From Acetobacter vaccinii (GTDB lineage: Bacteria > Pseudomonadota > Alphaproteobacteria > Acetobacterales > Acetobacteraceae), in assembly GCF_008365315.1 (NCBI RefSeq), contig NZ_CP043506.1, positions 2,152,001 to 2,216,000 of the forward strand: DNA of 64,000 nt, in the 5' to 3' direction. The notes under the pieces were generated by a model. It saw only the letters and a program-made list of their open reading frames with translations, searched no databases and had not been told where the DNA came from. Shown here piece after piece: positions 8,876 through 16,635 of the stretch; the first letter of the stretch is position 1; the number at the start of each line of letters is the position of its first letter. Both the position numbers and the translations under genes were made by a program.

Positions 8876-10138
8876 TCATGCCTGTCCTTCCAGGGTTTGG
8901 GCAAAGGCGCGCAGGGCTTTTTCAAAACAGGCCAGCGGGGCATGGACTTCCCCCGCACCGATCAACCCGCCTTCCTTATGGGTAATGGCGGTGTCCAGCA
9001 GGGGGGTAATGCCGGTTTGCACAACTTTGCGAATATCGATCCCAAGCGGGCCGGGGGCAAAGTCCATGGCCGGGATACGCACATCGGGGTTGGTGGCGTG
9101 GCAGATGGACAGCATGTCCTGCGTATTGGCAATGGCCTGCTGCATGGTGGCCTGCACATACTGGGTTACGGTAGGGGCAGCGGGTTGAATAAAGCCACCC
9201 AGACCAATGGTTTCCGTAATGGCGCTGTCGCCCAGGTCGGGTGCAGCGTTGGAATCATTCCACTCCGCCCGGAAAAACAACCCCCGGACAGGGTTGGCTT
9301 TGGCAATAAACCACTGATCTCCCAGACCGCTGACCTTGATGCCAAAGTCCACCCCATTACGTGCCATGGCGGTGACGATGGTGCTATATTCAATCCCTTC
9401 CGCAGGCACCAGCATGGACTTGGCAGCGGCCATAATGGCGTGCAGGAAGAAATGCTCTGATTCAACAAGGAACTTTATGGAGTCGCGAACATCCTGCGCG
9501 GGCATATCCACCGCCATCAGGTGCCCATAGAGCTCTTTGAGGAACTGCGCCGTCGCGGCAATGGAGCGGTTATGGCACTCATCCCCCATTTCCACCGCGC
9601 GCGAGATGATGTTGCGGATATCAATAGGTCCAGATGCCCGTAGCGCCTGTTTCAGCACCGGGGCAAACACCTTTGCCTGCCATGTCAGGTTTTTAAAGAC
9701 TGTCTCGTCATAGGCTCCCCATTTTAACAGGCGCAGCCCGCCACCTTCGGAAATGCAGCTATAGGCCCGATTGCCAAATGCGGCGTTTTCAACCACCAGC
9801 ATGGGGGTGGAGGCTGATGTAATGCCAGCCCCGGCCCCCACAGCCATATGGTGGTGGCAGGGTGCGGTCAGGATTTCGCCAGAGCGGAGTTTCCGTTCAG
9901 CGTCTTCCGGAGTGCTGGCCAGACCTTCCCACAGGGCAGCGCCAATAATGCCGTGCTTGTGTGGGCCGCACATATCGTCCCAGGCGATGGCCGGGGCGGA
10001 GTGCAGGATAAGGTTGGGCAGCATGCCCGGCAGCACATCAAGAGCCGGGGCGACATCAATCAGTTGTGGCTTGCCCTGGCGGATAATATCAACCGTGCGG
10101 GTATTGGCGGCCTCTATACGGTCTTTGAGAGTGGACAT
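8876..10138 (-). CDS. DUF1116 family protein, YlbE/AllG-like (copy B)
   Basis: 420-residue paralogue of the next gene downstream, with the same blocks (DVLPGM, WDDMCGP, GITSASTPM, AVEMGDECHNRS, EGIEYSTIVTAMARNGVDFGIKVSGLG, TETIGLGGF). By eye roughly half of the residues are identical between the two copies, so they are old duplicates and both look intact. ATG 10138 is preceded by CCGGAGAAC. It follows the 58-residue ORF by 14 nt. The family is known from the E. coli AllFGH oxamate carbamoyltransferase (YlbE = AllG). Two adjacent copies suggest a hetero-oligomer with two distinct DUF1116 subunits (inference). Confidence 0.87.
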   Translation of the reverse strand: MSTLKDRIEAANTRTVDIIRQGKPQLIDVAPALDVLPGMLPNLILHSAPAIAWDDMCGPHKHGIIGAALWEGLASTPEDAERKLRSGEILTAPCHHHMAVGAGAGITSASTPMLVVENAAFGNRAYSCISEGGGLRLLKWGAYDETVFKNLTWQAKVFAPVLKQALRASGPIDIRNIISRAVEMGDECHNRSIAATAQFLKELYGHLMAVDMPAQDVRDSIKFLVESEHFFLHAIMAAAKSMLVPAEGIEYSTIVTAMARNGVDFGIKVSGLGDQWFIAKANPVRGLFFRAEWNDSNAAPDLGDSAITETIGLGGFIQPAAPTVTQYVQATMQQAIANTQDMLSICHATNPDVRIPAMDFAPGPLGIDIRKVVQTGITPLLDTAITHKEGGLIGAGEVHAPLACFEKALRAFAQTLEGQA

Positions 10139-10152
10139 GGGTTGTTCTCCGG

Positions 10153-10329
10153 TCAGATCAGGGCGTCAAGCAGGTTCAGCAGGTCGTCATCCTGCGGCGG
10201 AGGGGGCTTCCACAGCACTTGCACAACGGGCACGGACTGTTGCCTGAGTGTTTGGGCAAAAAGGTCTATGCCGATATTCACCACGCAGGGGGGCTGGCCT
10301 GCCAGCAGGGGGTTGCCAGTGTCAGTCAT
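10153..10329 (-). CDS. 58-residue protein associated with FdrA/DUF1116
   Basis: Short ORF found by reading the gap between fdrA and the DUF1116 genes. Its ATG overlaps the fdrA stop by 8 nt and its stop lies 14 nt before the next start, so it fits the operon exactly. The protein has a compact pattern: VVNIGIDLFAQTLRQQ, then VPVVQVLWKPPPPQDDDL, then LLNLLDAL. It resembles the short N-terminal module (VxNVGLxxFxxxLxxQGxxVxxVxWxPP) that I recall at the front of some FdrA or DUF1116 proteins, here standing alone. I infer a small accessory or linker subunit of the carbamoyl-transfer complex. No function is established. Confidence 0.72.
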   Translation of the reverse strand: MTDTGNPLLAGQPPCVVNIGIDLFAQTLRQQSVPVVQVLWKPPPPQDDDLLNLLDALI

Positions 10330-11863
10330 GGAGCATCCTCAGGTAACGGCCGGCCAGTGTCACGGCCTCGGCATTGTTGCGGGCAACCAGAATGTCCGCC
10401 GCACGCAGGGTTGCAGCTTGCAGGGCGTAGTTCTGGGGGTCGGCACGGGTGCCGCATATTGTAACAATGACAGGCAGGTGCCTGCCCTGCGCGGCTGCAA
10501 TGGCGCGGGCCTGTGTGACGGTTTCTGCCAGCAGGGCGGCAGGATTTTCATGCGCGCCATATCCCAGCACAAGGTCGATCAGCAGCAGGGCGACCTGCGG
10601 GTCCTGCGCCTCTTTAAGAATGCGCTGGTTGCGGAGTAGCGGGTCGATCATCGGGTGGGCGCGGCTTTCTGTGTAGGCGTCGTCTCCCAGGTCGATGACG
10701 GTGTGTTCCCTGCTGCTAAACGGGTCGGGCAGGGCGTAGGCGTTGTGGTGCAGGTTGGAGTAAACATCCCCAACCACGTCATGCAGCAGGAACAGGGCCT
10801 CGTAACACAAGGTACCCCCGGCATAGAGACCGCGCAGGTAACGCTGCTGCGGGGTACGCTTGCTGAGGCTGGTCTGGAGGAAGTCTTCCTGCTCAACCGT
10901 GCTCAGGGCGGGTAGCGGCACGCTGACACCCAGAGCCTGTGCGGCGGCCTGCGCGGTTTCTGCCAATGTGCGTGTGCGCTTCAGCGCCCCGTGTTCGTCA
11001 GTGCTGTCCTGGCCGATAAAGTTGACAATGACGGGTTTTGCAATGGCAGCACAGGCTGCCAGAACCTTGTCCGCGACCTCCGGGCTGGGGGGTTTGGAGG
11101 TGACAACAATAACATCGGTCCCGTCATCCTGTGCCAGCAGATCCAGCCCCTGCAGCATGCACAGGCCACCAATGTCCTGCTTGAGGTCACGTCCGCCGGT
11201 ACCAATAGCCTGGCTGACACCAAGCCCCAGCCAGTCCAGCAGGGATGAAATTTCCTGCGTGCCGGTGCCTGACGCCGCAACAATACCCACCCGGCCACGC
11301 GCAACGGCATTGGCAAAACCAATGCCGACACCATTGATAATGGCCGTCCCGCAGTCCGGCCCCATGAGCAGGCGGTTTTTGGCTGCGGCCAGCTCCTTCA
11401 GGCTGCGTTCGTGCTCAAGGCTGACATTGTCGCTGAACAGAAAAACATTCAGCCCGAGTTCCAGCGCTCTTTTTGCTTCCCGAAAAGCATAGGCTCCGGG
11501 CACCGAAATACAGGCTAGATTAGCCTGTGGCTGCATGGCGACAGCCGCATCGAGCGAGCGGGGCTGGAGAGCACCCTGGGCACTCTGGGGTTTTTGCGCC
11601 AGAAGCTGCTCGGCGGTGCCCAGCGCGTGCTCGGCTTGGGCATCGGTCTCAGCAACGATGGCGATGATGAGGTCATCAGGATTTGCCGTGCTGGCCTCGG
11701 GCGTTAACAGGCCCGACGTGGCAAGGATTTTGCGGTTGTTGGCAGTTGCCATCATGGCAATGGCTTCTGTCACACCCTCTTCATGGCGGAGCGCTTCGGA
11801 AACACGCATGAGCCTGACAGAGTCATGATATTCCCGTTGCCGGATGATAAGTCTGGATGCCAT
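10322..11863 (-). CDS. fdrA: FdrA family protein (AllF-like, acyl-CoA synthetase fold)
   Basis: 513 residues, normal FdrA length. The N-terminal half has the succinyl-CoA-synthetase-like CoA-binding fold (ISVPGAYAFREAKRALELGLNV, FSDNVSLEHE, LMGPDCGTAIINGVGIGFAN) and GIVAASGTGTQEISSLL. In E. coli FdrA (AllF) together with YlbE and YlbF forms oxamate carbamoyltransferase, whose product carbamoyl phosphate feeds carbamate kinase. Here the gene starts 3 nt after the solute-binding protein gene and overlaps the small ORF downstream, so it is the core of the minus-strand operon. Lack of any allantoin-pathway gene in the window argues that the physiological substrate differs from E. coli. Confidence 0.9.
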   Translation of the reverse strand: MASRLIIRQREYHDSVRLMRVSEALRHEEGVTEAIAMMATANNRKILATSGLLTPEASTANPDDLIIAIVAETDAQAEHALGTAEQLLAQKPQSAQGALQPRSLDAAVAMQPQANLACISVPGAYAFREAKRALELGLNVFLFSDNVSLEHERSLKELAAAKNRLLMGPDCGTAIINGVGIGFANAVARGRVGIVAASGTGTQEISSLLDWLGLGVSQAIGTGGRDLKQDIGGLCMLQGLDLLAQDDGTDVIVVTSKPPSPEVADKVLAACAAIAKPVIVNFIGQDSTDEHGALKRTRTLAETAQAAAQALGVSVPLPALSTVEQEDFLQTSLSKRTPQQRYLRGLYAGGTLCYEALFLLHDVVGDVYSNLHHNAYALPDPFSSREHTVIDLGDDAYTESRAHPMIDPLLRNQRILKEAQDPQVALLLIDLVLGYGAHENPAALLAETVTQARAIAAAQGRHLPVIVTICGTRADPQNYALQAATLRAADILVARNNAEAVTLAGRYLRMLHD

Positions 11864-11866
11864 GGC

Positions 11867-13399
11867 TCAGGCCTCGTCCTGCTGGAATGTGATGTCATGG
11901 AAAAGGGGGTAAGCCCCAATAGCGTCAAAGCGCAGGCCGCCAATTGTGTCGCGGGCGGCAACAAGGGTTGCATTGCAGTGCAGGGGCACAGCCAATGCAG
12001 CACGCATGATGTCCATTTGCACGGTAGCAAAATGCGGGACAAATTCTGCCGGGGTCAGGCAGGTTTCTGCCGCGTCAATTTGCGTATCAATGGTAGGGTA
12101 GTCCTGCGGGCCACGTTTGCTCCAGCCATAGGACCCAGGTCCACTTTTGCGGGAGTGATATACAAACCCCAGAAGTTGTGAGGAACTGGCGTATTTTCCC
12201 TGTGGGATCAGGTTGTGCAGCCCCTGCATGCCCGCCTGAATCCATTGTGGCGGGCTACAGAGTTCAACATCCACAGCAATACCGACCAGCGCCAGTTGGC
12301 GTGCGACAATGGCTCCAAACTGCGGGTAAAAATTGACTGGCAGGGCATAGAATGTCACCCGCAAGGCCTCACCATCACGCTCGCGGATACCATCGGGGCC
12401 GGGCATCCAGCCTTCCTGCTCCAGTAGTGTGGCGGCTTTTGTCGGGCTGTGGGGATACATGTTTTCCACGCCGGGTTCATAACCCAGAGTAAACTGTGAG
12501 ACCGGGCCGTAAGCCCGTGTGAACTCACCGCGAAACACTTCCTGCACAAGGGCATCCACATCCAGCGCGTGGCTGATGGCCTGCCGTACAGCCAGGCTGC
12601 TGGTGGGGCTACGTTTGATGTTCATCATCAGGGACACCGGCACACCACGGATTGGCCATGTGGTAACAGCCAGCCCAGCCGTAGCCCGCAGGGTTTGGGC
12701 ATCCGCCGGGTTGGCGGCAAGGATCATGTCCACGCTGCCATCCAGTAAGGCTGCGGTGCGCGCATTATCATCGGGTAGAAATTTGAACAGGATTTCATCC
12801 ACCAAAGGCGGACCTGCATTGTCCACCACAGGCGGTGCCCATGCATAAGCCTCGTTACGGCGGATGATCAGGCAGTCGCCTTTATTCCAGCGCACAAAGC
12901 GGAAGGGGCCGGTGCCAACGGGGTGGGTTATAAAGGTGCTGCCAGCACTGGTGGCGCAGGTGGGGGCAACCGGGGCAAGCCAACCTTGGCTGAGGGCATC
13001 CAGCAGCAGGGCGTAGGGGCTGTCCAGAATGATTTCCAGACAATGCTCGTCCACCGCACGGCTTTCGCGATAGCTGCCCAGCAGGCCACCTGCAAGCTGG
13101 GACTTGTTTTGCGGGTCGCGGGCGCGGTCGAGTGATATTTTCATGGCATGGGCGGTAAAGGGGGTGCCATCATGAAACACCACATCTTTACGAAGGTGGA
13201 ACGTATAGCGCAGATGATCGTCTGAAATGCTGAAAGTTTCTGCCAGTCCAGGCAGATATGCGCCATCAGCGGTCTTGTTCACCAATGTATCAAAAACGCC
13301 ATTGGTCATCTGCAACGCCAGTTCGGCGGCACCCAGATGAGGGTCCACATTGGAAGGTTCGTAGTGGACACCTATGCGGAGCTGTTTGGTTGCACCCAT
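11867..13399 (-). CDS. ABC-type solute-binding protein, family 5 (oligopeptide/nickel type)
   Basis: 510 residues of the DppA/OppA superfamily: early blocks LRIGVHYEPSNVDPHLG, YTFHLRKDVVFHDGTPFTA, HPVGTGPFRFVRW and RQAISHALD are characteristic. The ATG at 13399 follows AAGAGGCC; a longer in-frame start at 13465 exists. With neither start is a Sec or Tat signal peptide visible, although such proteins normally work in the periplasm. No permease or ATPase genes are in the window. The gene is the first of the operon with fdrA and the DUF1116 pair (3-nt gap to fdrA), so it may bind the pathway substrate. Cytoplasmic function, a missed start, or another export route are open. Confidence 0.82.
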   Translation of the reverse strand: MGATKQLRIGVHYEPSNVDPHLGAAELALQMTNGVFDTLVNKTADGAYLPGLAETFSISDDHLRYTFHLRKDVVFHDGTPFTAHAMKISLDRARDPQNKSQLAGGLLGSYRESRAVDEHCLEIILDSPYALLLDALSQGWLAPVAPTCATSAGSTFITHPVGTGPFRFVRWNKGDCLIIRRNEAYAWAPPVVDNAGPPLVDEILFKFLPDDNARTAALLDGSVDMILAANPADAQTLRATAGLAVTTWPIRGVPVSLMMNIKRSPTSSLAVRQAISHALDVDALVQEVFRGEFTRAYGPVSQFTLGYEPGVENMYPHSPTKAATLLEQEGWMPGPDGIRERDGEALRVTFYALPVNFYPQFGAIVARQLALVGIAVDVELCSPPQWIQAGMQGLHNLIPQGKYASSSQLLGFVYHSRKSGPGSYGWSKRGPQDYPTIDTQIDAAETCLTPAEFVPHFATVQMDIMRAALAVPLHCNATLVAARDTIGGLRFDAIGAYPLFHDITFQQDEA

Positions 13400-13426
13400 T
13401 CCGGCCTCTTGGTTTTTATTGTGAAC

Positions 13427-13438
13427 ATATGTGCGTAT
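13427..13438. promoter_or_regulatory. Candidate operator in the promoter of the fdrA operon
   Basis: Near-palindrome ATATG-TG-CGTAT, 28 nt upstream of the solute-binding-protein start. On the minus strand it lies between a TTGCTA (-35-like) and a CAATAA (-10-like) element. It shares the ATGTGC core and TG centre with the perfect 12-mer at 14665 and 26952, so it may be bound by the same regulator. Confidence 0.35.
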
Positions 13439-13554
13439 TAGCAACAAATGAACGCGCAAATGCAAGGGCGAAATTACACGCAGCCCTTTACCCTCGTGCT
13501 GTCAGCAGAGGAGGGTAATTAGTAATACATTGAAAATAATATGGATTTTTGTTT

Positions 13555-13584
13555 TTGGCAGGCGGTCCAAAACCCGCCTGCCAA
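13555..13584. repeat. Perfect 11-bp hairpin downstream of the IclR gene
   Basis: TTGGCAGGCGG / CCGCCTGCCAA with an 8-nt loop. It lies between the end of the IclR gene and the start of the solute-binding-protein gene, both on the minus strand. It could terminate IclR transcription, but the T run is on the wrong side for that (TTTTTG precedes it on the plus strand). Confidence 0.5.
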
Positions 13585-13627
13585 CGCTACGTCGTGCGCG
13601 GTAACCTTTGGCAGCCGTGTCAGGCTG

Positions 13628-14437
13628 TCAGATCAGTGTGTGTTGGATGTCCTGGGCAGCGGCCAGCATTTCTGGCAGCACATCGTCCATCAGTTTTTCT
13701 ACAGGCACAATGCTGCTGAACGTAAAGGTATTGAAGCTGGCAACAATGCGGTTACGGACATCAAAAATAGGCACAGCGAGCGAACGTACGCCAAGCTGCA
13801 TTTCCTGATCTACAATGGCATAGCCCTGTTTGCGTATGGCCCGCAGTTCCCGCCGCAGGTCTTCCATACTGGTTATGCTGTGGTCGGAAAGAGGCTCCAG
13901 AGTAATTTGCTTGAGCAGGCTGTCGCGTTCGGGCTTTTCCATCATGGCCAGAATGCAGCGCCCGGCAGAGGCATAGGCAATGGGGAAGCGACGGCCAATG
14001 GTGAGAGCAGGAAAGCTGAACTCATCAGTATTGGCCGAGGCAATATGCACAATATCCAGCCCGTCACGAATGCCCAGAGCCATGGGAAAACCACAGTGGT
14101 CGCGCACTTTATCCAGATAATACTGGGCCTTGTCCGCCAATGGGACAGAGGACAGGTAAGCATACCCCAGTTCCATAACCTTGGGCGTGAGCTGGAACAG
14201 CCGCCCGTCTTGCGACACAAAGCCCAGGTGCACCAGTGTCAGCAGGTAACGCCGCGCCCCGGCCCGGTCCATGCCGGTTTTTTCCGAAACCTGGGACAGG
14301 GTCATGCGCGGGTTGGCACGCCCAAAGGCCATAATAATGTTCAGGCCATAGGACAGGGAGCCTACAAAGGTTTTGGGCTTATCCTGAATGTCTGGTTCGC
14401 AAGTGCTTGCTGGCATGTCCATGCTCTTAAAAATCAC
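13628..14437 (-). CDS. IclR family transcriptional regulator
   Basis: 269 residues with the two IclR domains. The N-terminal winged helix-turn-helix spans about residues 25-85 (SLSYGLNIIMAFGRANPRMTLSQVSEKTGMDRAGARRYLLTL), and the C-terminal effector-binding domain follows (PAYASAGRCILA-like block GRRFPIAYASAGRCILAMM). The N-terminal spacing resembles the PcaR/PobR branch, which senses aromatic acids, but that is only suggestive. ATG 14437 is the longest start; 14422 and 14416 are alternatives. It lies upstream of the fdrA operon and divergently from carbamate kinase, so it is the natural regulator of both. No other regulator gene is present in the cluster. Confidence 0.9.
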   Translation of the reverse strand: MIFKSMDMPASTCEPDIQDKPKTFVGSLSYGLNIIMAFGRANPRMTLSQVSEKTGMDRAGARRYLLTLVHLGFVSQDGRLFQLTPKVMELGYAYLSSVPLADKAQYYLDKVRDHCGFPMALGIRDGLDIVHIASANTDEFSFPALTIGRRFPIAYASAGRCILAMMEKPERDSLLKQITLEPLSDHSITSMEDLRRELRAIRKQGYAIVDQEMQLGVRSLAVPIFDVRNRIVASFNTFTFSSIVPVEKLMDDVLPEMLAAAQDIQHTLI

Positions 14438-14649
14438 ATTAGGGGGTGGGTATAAGCCAAGACAGTGGGCGCTTCCATGATCTGGAGCATGCTAAACATG
14501 GATGGGTGCTATTCGAATTGCAAATTTGTGATGTCTGATACGGACAGAAAATTTTGCAGAATGTTCACAACAAGCCCTTTTCTTCACAATGCACACAGAG
14601 TCCGGGGTGGGTTGCAGCCTGATTTTTGGGAATGAGCTTCAGCATAAAG

Positions 14650-14680
14650 TTGTTTAATGCGAACTAATGTGCATTATATG
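14650..14680 (+). promoter_or_regulatory. Promoter with overlapping palindromic operator for carbamate kinase
   Basis: TTGTTT (14650-14655) and ATTATA (14673-14678) form a plausible -35/-10 pair with 17-bp spacing. Across the -10 lies the near-palindrome TAATG-TG-CATTA (14665-14676). The same 12-mer occurs in the TonB-receptor promoter at 26952-26963. A protein bound here would block the promoter; the divergent IclR gene is the obvious candidate. Another GTGCATT half (as AATGCAC) is at 14588-14594 nearer the IclR gene. Confidence 0.45.
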
Positions 14681-14726
14681 AACTTATTGCCGGTCATGGC
14701 ATCACGCATGCAGGAAAGTCATAGTC

Positions 14727-15650
14727 ATGAAACTGGTGATCGCACTGGGGGGCAACGCCCTGATGCAGCGGAACGAACCGCTTGGCATGGATGTGCAGTG
14801 GAAAAATGCACGGGTTGCAGCGGGCGCACTGGCCGCTGTCGCGCGGCAGCACCAACTTATTCTAACCCATGGCAACGGCCCGCAAGTGGGGCTTCTGGCT
14901 ATGCAGGCGGAGGCTTTTAAAGGCGCGGAACCTTACCCCTTTGATGTCATGGGCGCAGCAACGGAAGGGATGATCGGGTATATTCTGGAGCAGGAACTCG
15001 GCAATATCCTGGGGTATGATGTGCCCGTGGCTACATTGCTGACACGGGTGGAAGTTGATGCCAACGACCCGGAATTTACCGATCCCAGCAAGTTCATAGG
15101 TCCAACTTTCGAGCGCGAGCAGATCGATGCGCTTATTGCTGAATATGGTTGGACCTTCCGGCAGGATGGCAGGAAATGGCGGCGGGTCATCGCCTCTCCG
15201 CAGCCACGGCGTATTTTGTGGCACCGGCCTATCCGCTGGCTGCTGGACAACGGGGCTGTTGTTATCTGTGCCGGGGGCGGGGGTATTCCGGTCGCCACAC
15301 AGGATGGCCAGAGGATGGAAGGGGTGGAAGCGGTGATTGATAAAGACCGGGCTTCCAGCCTTCTGGCCGTTCAGATTCCAGCAGATCTGTTTATTATTGC
15401 AACCGATGTTGCCGGTGTTTTTGAGCATTATGACACACCACAACAGCGCCTGCTTCGTCGGGTGACCCCTGCGGAACTGATGGCAGAACAGTTTGCGAAA
15501 GGTTCCATGGGCCCCAAAATAGAGGCAGCCAGCCGCTTTGTGCGCCAGACAGGCAAGCCAGCGGCAATTGGCTCCCTTGCTGAAATTACGGATATTGTTG
15601 CCGGCAAAGCTGGGACCTGGATTGTTCCAGAAGGTGATGCACCTGCATGA
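14727..15650 (+). CDS. arcC: Carbamate kinase
   Basis: 307 residues, the usual length. It converts carbamoyl phosphate plus ADP to ATP, ammonia and CO2 in the cytoplasm. Family markers are the start VIALGGNALMQR, the THGNGPQVGLLAMQ block, AAGTEGMIGY-like GAATEGMIGYILEQEL, VICAGGGGIPV and the DKDRASSLLA segment, followed by GSMGPKIEAASRF. ATG 14727 is the only start that gives the canonical N-terminus. The stop overlaps the next start (ATGA), so it is coupled to the DUF2877 gene. In this cluster it would recover energy from carbamoyl phosphate released by the FdrA/DUF1116/DUF2877 complex; no arginine deiminase genes are present. Confidence 0.95.
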   Translation: MKLVIALGGNALMQRNEPLGMDVQWKNARVAAGALAAVARQHQLILTHGNGPQVGLLAMQAEAFKGAEPYPFDVMGAATEGMIGYILEQELGNILGYDVPVATLLTRVEVDANDPEFTDPSKFIGPTFEREQIDALIAEYGWTFRQDGRKWRRVIASPQPRRILWHRPIRWLLDNGAVVICAGGGGIPVATQDGQRMEGVEAVIDKDRASSLLAVQIPADLFIIATDVAGVFEHYDTPQQRLLRRVTPAELMAEQFAKGSMGPKIEAASRFVRQTGKPAAIGSLAEITDIVAGKAGTWIVPEGDAPA

Positions 15651-16504
15651 CAGGCATACGGGTGCGCAGGGTAGGGGCGTTTATCGCGCCTGCCGTGGCT
15701 CATGCTGCTGGTCCTGTGCGTGTTCTGGCGGTGTTTCCGCGCCACCTGTACATTATCTTCAGGGTTGGGGATGAGGATGTTACAGCGATTATATGCGCGC
15801 CAACGGAGCAGGATGGCCCGTTGTGTATTGTGCTGGAACAATGGCCAGACTGGACTGGCCTGCACGGGCAATATGGGTTTTTTCAGAATGGAATCCTGAA
15901 GCTTGGTTTATACAATATTATTTTTCAGGATTTTTGTATTTTCCCCTCTGCTGTGCCCATAGCTGAGGGCAAGGTTTTACGTAGTCAGAGTGAACTGATC
16001 GAAATTGCGCAAACCATTCAGCATGGGTCAGAATTTCTTTCATCTGTTCTGGTCGGAAAAAACCTGTCTTTCATAAAAGATGATGATGTTCTCATGCTGG
16101 AGACGGGGTTGCGGGAAAACAATGCAAGCCTGTTACAAAGCAGCGCTACGGCCTTGGCTGGGGTGGGCATGGGGCTGACCCCAGCGGGCGATGACTTTTT
16201 GTGTGGTGTCATGCTGGCAGCCTGGTTTTACATGCCAGAGGCCAGAGCGCTCTGTGCTCCCTTACGGCATGGGGCGCTGGGGATGACAACAACTCTATCC
16301 TACGCTTTTTTGGATTCAGCCGCCGCAGGTCATGCTTCTGCGGTGTGGTGTGCATTTCTTGATGCTCTTAAAACATCTGATCATGCTTCATCCCTTTATA
16401 AACACATGGTTGCCGTCGTGGCACATGGCGCAACATCCGGGGCGGATGCGTTGGCCGGATTTTTGTGGGCGGCGGGGATTATGCAGACGGAAAGCAGCAG
16501 ATAA
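15647..16504 (+). CDS. DUF2877 family protein, YlbF/AllH-like
   Basis: 285 residues with the DUF2877 signature GVGMGLTPAGDDFLCGVM near residue 178 and the C-terminal helix around HGATSGADALAGFLWA. E. coli YlbF (AllH) is the third subunit of oxamate carbamoyltransferase with FdrA and YlbE. It overlaps carbamate kinase by 4 nt and so is translated with it. In this genome the three complex genes are split over two divergent operons facing the same IclR control region. Residues 85-150 have lower GC and more Phe and Ile than the rest, though the frame is intact. Confidence 0.85.
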   Translation: MTGIRVRRVGAFIAPAVAHAAGPVRVLAVFPRHLYIIFRVGDEDVTAIICAPTEQDGPLCIVLEQWPDWTGLHGQYGFFQNGILKLGLYNIIFQDFCIFPSAVPIAEGKVLRSQSELIEIAQTIQHGSEFLSSVLVGKNLSFIKDDDVLMLETGLRENNASLLQSSATALAGVGMGLTPAGDDFLCGVMLAAWFYMPEARALCAPLRHGALGMTTTLSYAFLDSAAAGHASAVWCAFLDALKTSDHASSLYKHMVAVVAHGATSGADALAGFLWAAGIMQTESSR

Positions 16505-16593
16505 GCCCCTGTTTTTCGAATTGTAGCGGGCAGGTGCATATTTTTGTTTTCAACAGGCAAGAAGATGCGTTAGAAAAACAAAAGTTTCTTGAA

Positions 16594-16614
16594 CGAAACG
16601 TTCGGTATTCGAAC
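16594..16614. promoter_or_regulatory. Overlapping inverted repeats upstream of the GlcG/HbpS-like gene
   Basis: CGAA-ACG-TTCG (16594-16604) and GTTCG-GTATT-CGAAC (16600-16614) overlap each other 22 nt before the start codon. TTCG/CGAA half sites are of the kind bound by many dimeric regulators; no regulator can be named. Confidence 0.4.
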
Positions 16615-16635
16615 AAACGACAAAGAGAACCAAAA

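Noticed and set aside
13555..13584. Standard intrinsic terminator for the IclR gene
   Set aside because: The stem is strong but the T run is on the plus-strand 5' side, wrong for a minus-strand gene.
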